A program made the translations under genes and the position numbers. Below the pieces are notes generated by a model. That model ran no database searches. It saw only the letters and a list, made by a program, of their open reading frames with translations, and was not told the DNA's origin. From Sipunculus nudus (Eukaryota; Annelida; Sipuncula; Golfingiida; Sipunculidae): DNA of 64,000 bases. Of the stretch, positions 44,698-56,588 are shown piece by piece. How positions within the stretch are numbered: position 1 is the first letter of the stretch; each line of letters opens with the position of its first letter. The stretch covers positions 3,221,741-3,285,740 of the forward strand of contig CM049318.1 in NCBI GenBank assembly GCA_026874595.1, given 5' to 3'.

Positions 44698-47600
44698 TTA
44701 TGTTACCCCACTTTTCTTTATGTATCTGAGTCTTTCCACTTTTTTGGCTATCCTTTTTTCTATATCTTCAATAGATTTAATATAGTTTAAACAGTTTAAT
44801 ATATTTGGTTCCTGATACTGGCACCTGCATACATATATATATATCTTTTAACTGACAGAACCACCATATTCACACTTTGTGATTTGTATTGATTAAATAT
44901 AATACCTTTCAAATCCAATTTTTTTTCCCTTCACAAAATTCTTTTTCACCTTCTAAAATCTCACTCAGACTCTTCCATAAACTTCGACTCTTTTTGCAAA
45001 GCCAGAACAAATGACAAATTGTTTCAGACTCTGTCTTACAAAAGGAACATGAAACATCTGTCTGTTTTTTTTTTAAATTTTAACCAGGAAAGGATTTAGA
45101 GTCAATTTTCTGTGTAAAACTCTGAACTGAAAGTATCTGAGCTTGCTATCGATTGGAATTGTATATATCTCTTTAAAGGACTGCATTATATATTCCTCTG
45201 TCACACCTAGTTCTGCCTTCCATTTATTGCATATATTACAAGGTTCTGCAGATATAGTTTTAAGAACCTTTTCATAAATTTGCTTTGAAAAAGTTTGTTT
45301 ATTTAATATTTAAATTATCTGAATTGTTTATATTTTCAATCTTTTGAATATGTTCTTTCCAGGCTAGTGGTATTGCGCTCACTTATCCATAATACTCTAA
45401 AATATTTGGTTTTCAATCAAATATTTTGCAACATTCATCAAAATTACAAAATCTAGTTTCACCTTTATCATTAATTACAATATCTCTTATAAATTTTATT
45501 CCTTTCTCTGCCATTGTTCTTATGTAAACCTTTTTGTGATCAATTTTAATGTAAGAATTGAACCAGATTGCCTGATCTAACAGACTGCTTATTTTATCCT
45601 CTGGTTCGAAAAGGTATATTGCCCAACTTGAAAAAACCTCGCACTAAAAAGGACTACATTTTTACATAAGTTTCTGAATATCTTGGGCATTAATATTCCC
45701 TTCTAGTATATATACAATTTTTTCCTTCATATCATTTAAAACTAATTCTGTCCATGGTTTCAGTTCATTTCCTACAAACAACCTTTTCATCAAATTTGTT
45801 TTCAGTGAAAAATTTTTACTCTCAAGGTGAACCATAGCCAGTCCACCTCTATCTTTTAAGTTATACTTTATATTCCTATTAATTTTATCAGCCTCTCCAT
45901 TCCAAATGAATTTAAAGAATTTAGATTTAAGATTTGCATAAAATTGCTTTAAGGGGCTTGGAAGGACTGACATTATGTAGACTAGCTGTTGTATCAGTTG
46001 TGACTTTATAATTGTTATTTTACCAAGGGGAGCGATTTTCGACTTGACCACAGGTTTAATATATTTTCAATCTTTTTTAATTGGTTATTATAATTAATAT
46101 CTCTCATTTCTTTCCAGTCTTCACTTATTGTTATTCCTAAAACTGAAATTGGTTCTCTAGTAAACAATATGCCTAGGTCTGTAATTATTTTTTTCATTAT
46201 TATTAAGCCTACAACAGTTTCCTAATGGTTTAACTGACGTTTTATCTTTATTTATTTTTAAACCTGATATCCTATGAAATTCATCAAATTCTTTTAGCAC
46301 TGCTTTAATTGACCTAACACCTCCAGTTATCAATAGTGACATATCATCAGCATATTGTGTAATCTTATATTCTTTTCCCATATGTATAAAACCTTTAACA
46401 TTTGTATTTTGTCGTGTATTTTCTGCTAAAATTTCAATTGCCTTTATAAATAAATATGGTGATAGTGGGCATCCCTGTCTAACCCCCCTAGTAACTTTAA
46501 AGAATCTTGAAAACCACCCATTATTAATAACACATGAAGACGCATCTGTATACAGAGTATTCACCCAGTTTATGATATTTGGCCCAAAATTAAAAATCTT
46601 TTTTTAATACTTTTAAAAAAGTTTTTTTTATAAAATTATGTTCTAAAAAATCAAAAGTTTTTTCTAGGTCCACAGACATAAGATAAGTTTCTATTTGTTT
46701 AGTTTGTGCCAGATGCATGATAGATGTTATTTTATTAATATTTTCTCCTATGTATCTTCCTTTTATAAAACCTGATTGATCATGATGAATTATATTGTTT
46801 AATGTACTCTTTAATCGATGAGAAATGCATTTCGCCAAAATTTTATAATCAGTATTGATTAGTGATATTGGTCTCCAATTTTTTAATTGCTTAGTATCTT
46901 TACCTGCTTTAGGGATTACAGTGATTATACCTTGTTTCTGGGTAATACCCATGTTTCCTGTTTTGAATATGTATTGGACCATCTCCATAAACAATCTTTT
47001 TATTTTCTCCCATAATTTTAAATAAAATTCTATTAGGAGACCATCAGCCCCTGGGGTTTTATTTTTACTAAATGATTTTATTATTTTTTATCTCTTCTTC
47101 TGTGATATCTTTTTCTAGTAAATCTCTTGTACATTCATCTATCTTTTTAATATAAGAAGTACTTAAATCAATATTTTTTTCATCACGCACTTTGGAGCTA
47201 TAAATATTTTGATAATAATTTTGCATTTCCTCTAATAACAGGTTTGTATTTTCAATTTCTCTTCCATCATTGGTACAAAGCTTGTGAATAGCCTTTTTAT
47301 TGAAATTCCTTTTGTCCAAATTAAAAAAAAACTTTGTTGGTTTTCACCATCTTCATACCATGATACTTTACTTCGAATAATGGCTCCAGCTGTTTTACCT
47401 TCAATTAATTTCTCAAATTTACTTTTCAGAATATTATATTTTTCTTTTGAAAATAAATCTCCAACCTGCACTTTCGGTAATAATTTGATCTCTTCTTTTT
47501 TAACTGACAACATTTCATTTTTAATGTGGCGTTTTTTTCTGATGAATACTTTATTGAAGAACCCCTGATTCTACATATTACAGTATCCAATAACAAACTT

Positions 47601-48443
47601 GGGTCTGTGTGTGGTTTTCATCTATAACTGAATCAATATTTGTATTAATAGTATTAAAATACTCTTCATCATCCAAAAGAGAGCAGTTCAGCTTCCAAAA
47701 GCCAGAACCTCGTTTATTGAATGAAGTCTTAAGAGATAGTTGAACGGCTAAATGGTCACTCTTACAGCTATTTTGAATCTGCACATGCTCAACAAAAAGT
47801 CTCAGACTCTTAGAGGTTAAAAAATAATACAATCTACTTGATGCAGGGGTTGGGTTTGAACGAGTCCATGTGTACTCTATCTTATCTGGGTGTAAATATC
47901 TCCACACATCCTCTATACTGTGGCTGCTACACCAATCTTTCAGTATTTTCCTAGATTGTTTGTGTGTGATCCTATGGCTTCCTAATTTATCTTTATCTTG
48001 CTCCATAACCAAATTAAAGTCACCAGCTAATATACATTTCTCATTTCCAAGACCATCTATTTTCTCCAACATTTGTTGAAAAAAAAAGTAAACTGATCAT
48101 CATTCGGTCTATATATAACAGCAAGTGTAACCTTATGGTCTCCTAATAAAATACTACATGCCAAAAATCTACCATTTTTGTCTCTAACAACATCTTTAAT
48201 TACTATATCTGAACCATTTTTAATGAGAATACACACCCCTCTGGCATTCCCCTGCCCATGAGAAAACAGGACCTTACCTACCCATTCAGCTTGCCAGAAA
48301 GCTTCCATATTCTTTGAACTATGAGTTTCCTGCAAAAGAATGACCTGGTCGTCCCTTTTATTCAGCCAATGGAAAACTTCGCGTCGCTTCCTGTACTCTG
48401 CCAACCCTCTAACATTCAAAGTCAGGATCTTAATTACATCCAT
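44698..48443 (-). pseudogene. L1/Tx1-type ORF2 remnant (endonuclease, RT, zinc segment)
   Basis: It begins with MDVIKILTLNVRGLAEYRKR and QVILLQETHSS (catalytic Glu) in one frame, then KCILAGDFNLVM and KSDHLAVQLS in another; a frameshift lies in the poly-T run near 48080. The usual Asp of the SRIDYFL-type motif is Tyr here (SSRLYYFLTS). RT pieces follow: IITVIPKAGKDTKQLKNWRP, FIKGRYIGENI, GVRQGCPLSPYLFI and the catalytic ITQYADDMSLLI. Further down, KITIIKSQLIQQLVYIMSVL and a Cys/His segment (ESETICHLFWLCK near 45000-45040) mark the C-terminal zinc region. A stop in the last frame lies at about 44698. Confidence 0.85.
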
Positions 48444-49062
48444 AGTATACTATTAAGATATCTCTAAAATTCAATAGAACACACACATGATCAACTAAGA
48501 TTAAAAATACAAAAGCAAGGGCCTTGCCAAGAAAATTTTTCTTTCTTGAGCATCTACTAGTTACAAAAAGAGTGTATCTTTGTACCAACATAAATAATAC
48601 AAGAAATAACAACAACAGTAATTACCCATCTTCCAGACAGTCTCGTAAGTCTGAAATAAAACATGACGTCCTGTTTCCGTCGTTAAGCTGTGCCGTGTCA
48701 GGTGGCTTGTTTGTGAAGGCGATTATAAGTTACACATATAAGAATAACAGAGTCTCTCCTACGCAGAGGAAATACCTGGGTAGTCCCCAGACTGGAACCC
48801 CGCTCCATCATGCTTGGCTAAGGGCCTGAATAGAGCGGGGCACCAGTCCCGGCACTCCCCGGCAAAAGTCAGTCTCTAATTCCCGAAGGTAGACGAAGCT
48901 TTCCGACTAGCGTTTCTGTCACTAGGCTGCACGTGTGGCGGCAAACCGCGTGCTTGTCATCACACTAGCTCCTACTGGATTTGGATGTATGACGTGTGTT
49001 AACGTGTCAAAACCGGCTCACCTGCATGTTTGTTAATTAGAAACGTCATAATGTAACAAGCT
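48444..49062 (-). other. LINE inter-ORF region, partly GC-rich
   Basis: Lies between ORF1 and ORF2 of the L1/Tx1-type element. About 48640-48960 is GC-richer, with CCCCGCTCCATCATG and GAGCGGGGCACCAG that can pair into a stem. At about 620 bp it is long for an inter-ORF gap, so a small insertion here is possible. No tRNA-like or protein feature was recognised. Confidence 0.4.
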
Positions 49063-50023
49063 TTAGGCCGAAGTTGTTTGAATTGGCACCTCTACAACCT
49101 CAATGAAAAGTTTTCCATGCCAAAATCTTGAACGTTTCTTTTGTTTGAAGGCCTCAGTCATTTGTGCTTTGGCCTGACGTTTCAGTCGGTAATCACGCGC
49201 TGTGGGGTCTTCAAACAGACGCAATGGTCCTTTGTTCATTGCGGTTTTTGCTCCTTTGACCAACGCATTTCGGACTGGGCGACTGAAAAGTCTCGCTATT
49301 ATGTGTCGAGGAACACCAGTTTTTTTGTGCGCCAACTCTGTGTACATTTTCCAGCATATCTGTGATGCTCTGCATCGTGGTTTCCCCCAATAATTTCTCT
49401 CTTGCTATAATTTCAGCTACAATTTTTTACAGTCCTCGCTTTTGTTTATTTCACTCCTGATATCCTTATGTTATATTCACGTGAGTGTCTTTCAAGTTCA
49501 TTCAGTTTATTCTCCATATTTTCTTCAAGTTTTTTAATTGTTTGGGACAGATTCATATTTTCTTTACCAGGTTCTCCACTTCACATTTTAATGTTTCATT
49601 TTCTGACAAAACACTTTCCAGCCGTTTTTCCGTTTCACTTATTGACCCTTGTGAATGATCTAAACTGTCAACTAGTTCTTCAACCTTCTTTTCTGATGTT
49701 TTCCTTTCAGAGACCAAATTTGTAACCTGGTTCTCTAATTTTGCCACTTTGTCTTCTAATTTCCTTTCAAATATGTGAAATGCTTCTAAGATTGCCTTAG
49801 TTGAATCATTTACTGTTTTAGCTATATACTGTTGGAGCGTGGCACTGGGGGCTGGACTCGGTTCACCGGGATGGGATTGCTCACCTGGATCGTCGTCCGA
49901 CATGACCGCTTCAGTGTGGTCAGACTGACTCTGCTCCTCATTTTCTCCCTGTACACTGACAAAACTATCCAGAGTATTATTCCCTTTACTGTCCTTTTGT
50001 TTATTCTTCCTATTTCTTGGCAT
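49063..50023 (-). pseudogene. L1/Tx1-type ORF1 remnant, coiled coil plus RNA-binding tail
   Basis: From MPRNRKNKQKDSKGNNTLDS at 50023 the first frame runs 156 codons: a charged, Ser-rich head, then a heptad-rich helix (about residues 75-156). A frameshift near 49555 leads to LERHSREYNIRISGVK, the hallmark joint of L1 ORF1 proteins (Transposase_22 family). The last piece, 49347-49063, holds PRHIIARLFSRPVRNALVKG and LRLFEDPTARDY, matching the C-terminal domain. Known role: an RNA-binding trimer that coats the LINE RNA. Confidence 0.8.
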
Positions 50024-51079
50024 TTTTTAACAGTTTCTGTCCTGGTAATCCTGAAAAACACCTGTTTAATAATCGTCACTGCCAGAGCTCAAGCATAGCG
50101 TGTCTGCTCACTGCGCCATGTCAACCGGCAGTCGTATTCTATGATTTTACTATCTTTACACAGTACTACATTTGTCAGGTTACAACGTTTATATCGTAGA
50201 TAAGGCCTCTTTGCATGCTACACACATTCCTCCCCACTTCAAATACAGTGAAACCCCACAATTTCAACCACCTCGTAGACTGACCATAGTGGTCGTGGTG
50301 GTCGCACGGCGGGATACCACTGTATAGTCAACTGCGTACCAGTAATGAAGAACTAGGGTCCGCACTCGAGTCCACTTTTTAGGGGCTCTGACTGGACTTG
50401 GACTGTCGCTCATAGACAGCGGTGTGATTGTTGAAGGACAAACTATACTCGATATTTTTATCACGAATTATTTAAATGCTAAATGGATGCAGTATACCAC
50501 ACGTTATATGGATAACTTGTTTGAATAAAACGGATACTTTGTAACATCGTCAAATGAATAGGCAATATAGTCAGTTTAATTTTTCAAGCCGAGTCGAGCC
50601 GGGCTCTAATGACAGTTCTTAATCCTTCACCTCTGACACTATATGTACCCCGGTACCATAATGTCTGCCTTAAAACAGAAAGATTCAAAGATTGTACTGA
50701 CATTTTAAGCCGATGTCCAGGAGATTTTACAAGGCTGCTCATCTGCAAATATGTCCATCGCACAAGCTCGACCAATCAGTTTCTTGTTGACAAAGGGACG
50801 TTTCTGATGACGGTATCGCAAATTCAGTCCCACGAATTATATAGAGCTCCTTTAGTGTTATAAGTATTCTAAGGCGCTGAACAATTAAATTATGCCATTA
50901 ATAAAATATAAATATAATAACCTTATACCCGATATGTAAGACTATTTAAGATATAGCCATCCTGTACTTGAAAGGTATTCTAAAGTACGAGTATAAAGAC
51001 TTTACTTAACTAAATATATAAAAAAAAATTTAAAGAATTAAAGTCAGCAAATTTTAAATTCTCTTATAAATATATATAT
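50024..51079. other. No gene recognised; contains a short MITE
   Basis: Apart from the 77-bp element at 50246-50322 and an ACTCGAGTCC-like stretch near 50363, no feature was recognised. Confidence 0.45.
50246..50322. mobile_element. 77-bp MITE-like element, Tc1/pogo-type ends, TA flanks
   Basis: Starts CAGTGAAACCCCAC and ends with the reverse complement of CAGTGGTATCCCGC. The arms are imperfect inverted repeats, each running on to AACCACC or GACCACC. It is flanked by TA on both sides (50244-50245 and 50323-50324), the target duplication expected of the Tc1/mariner/pogo superfamily. Too short to encode anything. Confidence 0.5.
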
Positions 51080-51912
51080 TGTTACATGTATCTGTTTTAT
51101 AGTGTTACGAGTATCTGTTTTGTTATGCGCAGGGTTTGGCGTAGGCATTGTGTTTCATGTAAAGCAAGCCCTCGGCGGTGCTATGGTACCGTACTGGTTG
51201 AACCCTCGCAGTTAGTAGAGACACAGCGCTCGTGCTCGTCTGGAATTTTCTGGTCTGTTCATGCGCTATGGGCGAGTGTATATTGTTGTGTTCTTTGGGA
51301 TGTTCGTAAAATAGAAATTTCTTGGCCTTGGGTGAAAAGTTATAATTAGGGACTGTGTTTAGAGCCAGCAGAGAGAGAAAAAAATTCCAGCAGACATGGA
51401 AGAGTGTGAGTTAGTTTTGGGACCTTTCCTATAATTGCAGAACTTATAGATATTCTTCGGACTGTGTACCAGTTTTTATATAGTCTTCAGTTAGCCTTTG
51501 GGATTATTACCAGAACTTTACTTTTGGATAACAAAAGATTGATTTCGAAATTGAATCGGACTATTCTCTGAGAAGATTTGCATGAACTGTTCAACTGGAA
51601 TATTTATGTTAACGGACTCTTGTAGAGCTGTTACAGTGGTGGTATCCAGAAATCAAAGCCTAGGATCCGGAGACTCTGGTTCTGTACATTTTATTGGTTA
51701 TACTGTGTAATTGCATTGATTTAGTGTATTGTTATGTTAGGAATCTTTTAAAATAAATTTAATTATTTGTTTACAAAAGAAAACACTAACTTCTCTATTC
51801 ATTTCCCTAGACATTTCACGCTGCCTATTGTTACAAAATCTGATTTTTTTCTCCGTAACAAAGTTAATGCTTGTCACGACTACGTAATCTGTTGTTATAT
51901 GGTTCCGTAACA
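51080..51912 (+). mobile_element. Candidate gypsy 5' LTR
   Basis: 833-bp segment that begins TGTTAC and ends GTAACA, a perfect 6-bp inverted repeat with canonical TG...CA ends. It contains an AATAAA at about 51752 and ends just over 100 bp before the ATG of a gypsy gag remnant, as expected of a 5' LTR. No second LTR was found in the window. A primer-binding site is not clear. A near-duplicate of the start lies at 51103, so the exact 5' edge is uncertain. Confidence 0.5.
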
Positions 51913-52023
51913 TACAATTGTTGTCTCGTCCGAGAAGCTTAATAGTTTTGACAATTTATTAGGCCATGACATTGTTTACAAGATTTATCTCAGTGGTTTT
52001 TTGTTATTGTTTTAACATCTAGA

Positions 52024-52840
52024 CATGGCAGACTTCGAACCTGAGCTGATCAACTCGAACATTTGAATGAAGGTCAGTTGTTGCGTTTGGGACAACACTT
52101 AGGGCTAGGTGTGAAAAAGACTTTGAGAAAGCCTGGTATCATTGCTAAAATCATGCAAGATCTAGTTAGCAAAAGTTTAATTGAAGAGAGTGAAGTGGAA
52201 ACATAAAAGAAATGACAGCCTTGCTATGCAGTTAGAATTAAAAAAGTTGAGAAATGCAGCATGAGCTAGCATTAAAAGAGCAGGAAGAACAAGAAAGGTT
52301 AGAAAAGGAAAGACTAGAAAAGGAAATAGAAGGAGAATGACTAGAAAAGGAAAAAGAAATTGAGAAAAACGACTGGAGTCAGAAAGACTTAAACTAGAAC
52401 ATAATTTACGTGCTGCCCCAACTCACAGTTTTAATGTTACTAAACACAATAGACTTGTCCCATCTTTTCAAGAAAAAGAGGTTGATATATAGTTCTTACA
52501 CTTTGAGAAGATCTGAAAATTTAAAATGGCCTAAGGAATATTAAACTATGCTATTACAAAGTGTATTGACTGACAGGGCCAGAGAAATTTATACAGGGCT
52601 TTCAGTAGAAGCCGCTACTAAATATGACCAGGTTAAACGGTTAATCCTAAAAGGTTATGGGTTAAAACGTGCTTAACAATGCAGCGGTTTCAACGAAGGG
52701 TATCTTGAATGATTGCATGGTATAAACTCTGTGTGAGCAGTGTGTACCCAACAGAGGAAGAGTTTGCTCTCTGAGTGGAGAACACTACCTGTCATACCAA
52801 AGAAGTAGTTTCAGTTATTAGTACCCCCTAAATAATGAAG
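52024..52840 (+). pseudogene. gypsy gag remnant downstream of the LTR
   Basis: From the ATG at 52024 (MADFEPELINSN) and in shifted frames: LGLGVKKTLRKPGIIAKIMQ, a small SAP-like helical N-terminus; a KE-rich coiled-coil stretch (about 52265-52380); then EYTMLLQSVLTD-like and REIYTGLSVEAATKYDQVKR (about 52560-52640), the capsid region seen in gypsy elements of molluscs and cnidarians. Many stops. No protease or pol follows, so only the 5' end of the element is present. It is a different lineage from the 22-27.5 kb element. Confidence 0.75.
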
Positions 52841-52940
52841 TTTTTGTTTCCGCATAACTTCAGCATCATACAACAAAACTTATCATTAAATACATCGAGT
52901 TTGGGAGTTCATGAATACAAAAAAAAACAAAAAAGATTAC

Positions 52941-53324
52941 CTAATGAAATTCGTAGCGAAGGGGATGGAGGTTACTGTTGGCCCTTCGTCTGTATGACAT
53001 TGTCGTGATATCTACAAATGTTTGGCGAACTTTCAGACAAATTATAAAAAATTGTTGCAGAATTACAGAGAAAATCTGATTAAAGTGCATTAATAAATGA
53101 TTCAAGGCACAGATTAGTTGAGGTGATATTATGAAATGCAATAAGTTTCCTCGATTGAGTTTTTCCGTGTCCTTTTCTTCATTTCCACAGACTAACGGCC
53201 TAATCCATCGAATGGTCCATTGCTCCACAAATTCTTCGTCCCCAACAATCGTATGCCACATCAGGGGGTTATATACATATTGATAGGGTCCCTTAGTATC
53301 AAAAGCACACGGAAGCTTGATCAT
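52941..53324 (-). CDS. Unrecognised 127-codon ORF
   Basis: Longest reverse frame between the gypsy fragment and the METTL24-like gene. The N-terminal half (YVYNPLMWHTIVGDEEFVEQ, then WTIRWIRPLVCGNEE) has a protein-like composition with Trp-rich spacing, while the C-terminal half is more random. No family recognised, no upstream exon shown. It may be a remnant or a chance ORF. Confidence 0.2.
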   Translation of the reverse strand: MIKLPCAFDTKGPYQYVYNPLMWHTIVGDEEFVEQWTIRWIRPLVCGNEEKDTEKLNRGNLLHFIISPQLICALNHLLMHFNQIFSVILQQFFIICLKVRQTFVDITTMSYRRRANSNLHPLRYEFH

Positions 53325-55985
53325 TGTATCGTCTTCTGTTTGACCTTTACGTTCTTTGGTTTAGTCTTCACCCTACCCTTCTTTGATACACAGTATGAAA
53401 ATAAAATACAAGCAAGCTCCTAGACATATCACACAAATCTTACAAACAAAACTTAAGTACGCACTTTCACGTACAGCGCGAATCTTATAAATAAAACTGA
53501 ATTGCTCTCTCTATGATACAGCATGAATCTTATAAACAAGTACTCATCATAGTTAAGGTCACAATATTTTAAAATTGTTCTTCAATATAATCCTACAACA
53601 GATTATTTACCTGTCATGGTTTAAGATTGGCCTAAAATATGATGGTGGTTGGGAGCGGGAGGTCGCCCCCCCCCCCCCTTCCCCTCCTGGATCCGCGCCT
53701 TCAATTACTGGCAGCTAATTTTGACAGATAGAATATCATCAAAATAGCAATATTTGATGGGTAACTATAATTATTTATAATTTCAATCGACTACCTTTTG
53801 ATTTGCCTGCTGTGATGAGACCTTTTATTCAAGAAGGTATTATTTTTGTGATAAGTTCCCTCGCAAATTTGAAACCCTCGTGAACAGTATATGATGTGAG
53901 AGTAATAAAGTGGAGCCTGCCTGAAAGACCTGTCTAATAACACCACCTGTCTGTTAAGACTAACCTTGAGAACCGAAAACATCCACATTAATTAGGTCAT
54001 CCAAACATGTGAGGCTATCTCTAAAGGAATTTTTATATGTACTATTACTTTTCTTGTACAAACACATCATTGGTGACTCGGGACTTCATGCGTATTAAGA
54101 TCTGTTAGTATTTGCGAACACTTGCTTACTCTAACCGTACATTATGAACACTTGAAGACCAGTTTATTGTAATCCCAAATACGACAGGTTTTTCCTAAAT
54201 ATAATGACTAAAATATCTGAATATTAAAAGATAACACAACATCACACCTGTGACAAGTGCATATTTTGATGAACAAGCCATCAGAATAACATAATGAAAA
54301 TAATTTGTAAATAAATAAGCAATATTTAAAACAAAAGCTTAGGCCTATAACCAGCCTTACTTACCATATATATTATCATTTAATCAATTGTCGGTTGATT
54401 ATATAGGAACAGCCGAAATTTTGTGACGTTGACTCTATGAGTCTAGGAAAATATAAAAATATTACAAAAGATCCTGAGGTCTTGATTCAGTGTAACAAAC
54501 TGTCGTCTACCTTGAAACACAATCACAGTTGCGGAGAGATGGCGCTGCATTAGCCCCTTCATAAAATAATTTAAAATATCTCTCCATTTATAGAGAAATA
54601 AGGAAAATAACCTCCCTCAAGACACATTGAATCATTCCCGACAGTTCAAGACCAAAAAACGTGCACACTTATGTTTCGTGACAAAGGTCATTTATGCTTT
54701 TACAAAGATGTGAGCGCAATACGTAGCAGGCGGTTGAGCAACTTTTATCTGATATGTTTGTGAGCAGTGATTGGGACCAGTCATGCGTTTATTGAGTGGG
54801 ACTAACGTCAACATTCTTTCCGCTCCCCATTCAGTTGATTGATAACAAATGTTCCTATTTCCACGTCCAATATAATGTTAAAGGACCGCCTGATGTTGGC
54901 CCTTCATGGGGCTAAGAAGTACACTGAAACAAAATAAGTCCAGTAGTCATGTGACTAGGAATTCAAAGATGGCGTTCATAATCGCTGCCGATGTGATATT
55001 CACTAAAGGTTGTATAGACGTATTTCCAAGCCCTTAATATTATCATATAAGGTGCACATGTTTGGTGCACTGGAAAAGTTTTTTTCTATCGAGTGTTTGG
55101 CATCATGTTACACATCAAGATCAAGATCAACACCTTAAATTTTATCATATTTCAGAAAAACAGGGGGTTTAGTATCTCGTTTTTACGCTTGATTCCAGCT
55201 TCTGAAGTTTACTATAGTGCACCACAGATGTCGCCTGTCGAGCCATGTTCACAACACCAGCACTGACAAATTCTATCTCCTCAAACAGCACAAAAATTAT
55301 GACTACCTCTGCGAAAAAAATATCAAAGTATCCTCTCTCCCCCAATCTCGAAACAATGAATTTTTCCTCATACATTTCATACCTAACATTCTCTGCAGCC
55401 CTACAGTATTTATTGCCTGCTCACTCTTGACGCCACAAAATGGGCCGACCTGGACCGGACCTGTAAATAGGTCCCTCTAACCTAAATGTTTATAAGTTAC
55501 TGTTTACATAATTCCTGTAATTTTGGTGTCTATGCCCATTGTTTTAAGGGTCTAAAGGTTTGATCAGTGGTATAGTCATGCAATAATGTTGAGTTAGCTG
55601 TTAATCATTACTGCAGGTTGCACGAGGTCTTCAAGGTATTAAGACCAATATGACAGGAAACTTCGCATAACATTTTGGAAGTATCTTCGAAGAAGCCAAG
55701 CATTCAAGATTCAGTTGACAAAACATTTTTATTAGCCACTAGCGCTTCAAAGAGCCCACGCATTTCAAATAATATATGAGATGAGTGCAAAAAATAGTGA
55801 ATATGATAACAGCATAAAATCAGAATAGACTTTGAAAACACCTTGCATATCTCTTAATGAAAGAGAATGTGAAGCTCTCGAGGGTTTGGGTATGAAGTAC
55901 ATTCATCTTTTTACGTCAAGGACATTTTCCCAATTTATTTCTGAGAATCAATATAATCATAAGCAAGTACTTCTTAATCCTGAAA
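53325..55985. other. No gene recognised
   Basis: AT-rich intergenic sequence downstream of the METTL24-like gene. Short ORFs at 53791-53988 and 55217-55480 show no domain. A CAAAGATGGCG motif lies near 54965. Confidence 0.5.
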
Positions 55986-55989
55986 GTGA

Positions 55990-55995
55990 TTTATT
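55990..55995 (-). other. Candidate polyadenylation signal of the METTL24-like gene
   Basis: AATAAA on the minus strand about 91 nt past the stop at 56086. The spacing matches that of the related exon at 9744. Confidence 0.5.
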
Positions 55996-56085
55996 CCTTT
56001 TAAAGTTGGTAAGTCCTCCGTACTCTCATCCATGTAATCTCATATTTTTTGTATTTTTTATGGTAGATATAAAAACCTAAGGCAA

Positions 56086-56388
56086 TTATTTTGTAATGAA
56101 GTTAAAATTGACATAACACATTTCAACGCACTTCGTCATAGCAACCGGACTGTTTTGTGGTACCGTGCTGCATGCTGGGTTAAAATGCGTGAAATACAAG
56201 CGTAAACCTTCTTGTTCCAGAGACTTCACTAAGCCGTAAATTCTTGAGATAGCTGCTGCACTGTTATAATCAAAATGGAGTTCAAAACAGAACTGTCTGA
56301 TTTTTCGGAATTCACCGGTTTTTATCATATTTGGTATTACTCTTCTCTCCGACCATTCAATATCCATTTTGTAGACATCCAGTATCCG
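56086..56388 (-). CDS. METTL24-like gene, terminal exon
   Basis: 303 bp, phase 0, after the acceptor CTTTCCATTGCAG. 100 codons from RILDVYKMDIEWSERRVIPN to the end YVNFNFITK. It carries the KMDIE motif and the FELHF strand of the domain. Collinear with 9744-10052 throughout. Confidence 0.85.
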   Translation of the reverse strand, partial: RILDVYKMDIEWSERRVIPNMIKTGEFRKIRQFCFELHFDYNSAAAISRIYGLVKSLEQEGLRLYFTHFNPACSTVPQNSPVAMTKCVEMCYVNFNFITK

Positions 56389-56539
56389 CTGCAATGGAAA
56401 GTATACAATTAAATATTTTATTTGTTTTTAAACCATAAACTAATTTGGTATTTAGTTACGTTTATGAAAGTTGTTCACTTGCTTAAAGTATAGTATCATT
56501 TCTGGAAAATAAACTAGTATTTTTTATGCTGGTTAGTTT

Positions 56540-56588
<49 letters not shown>

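Larger units (their letters stand above)
44698..50023 (-). mobile_element. L1/Tx1-type LINE, degraded
   Basis: Minus-strand element with a coiled-coil ORF1 (50023 down to about 49063), an inter-ORF stretch, and ORF2 with APE endonuclease, reverse transcriptase and a C-terminal zinc segment (48443 down to about 44698). Many frameshifts, often at poly-T runs, break both ORFs, so it is an old inactive copy, clearly older than the plus-strand LINE at 30.3 kb. Confidence 0.85.

Noticed and set aside
51086-51349. 87-codon ORF
   Set aside because: Lies inside the candidate LTR and shows no domain.
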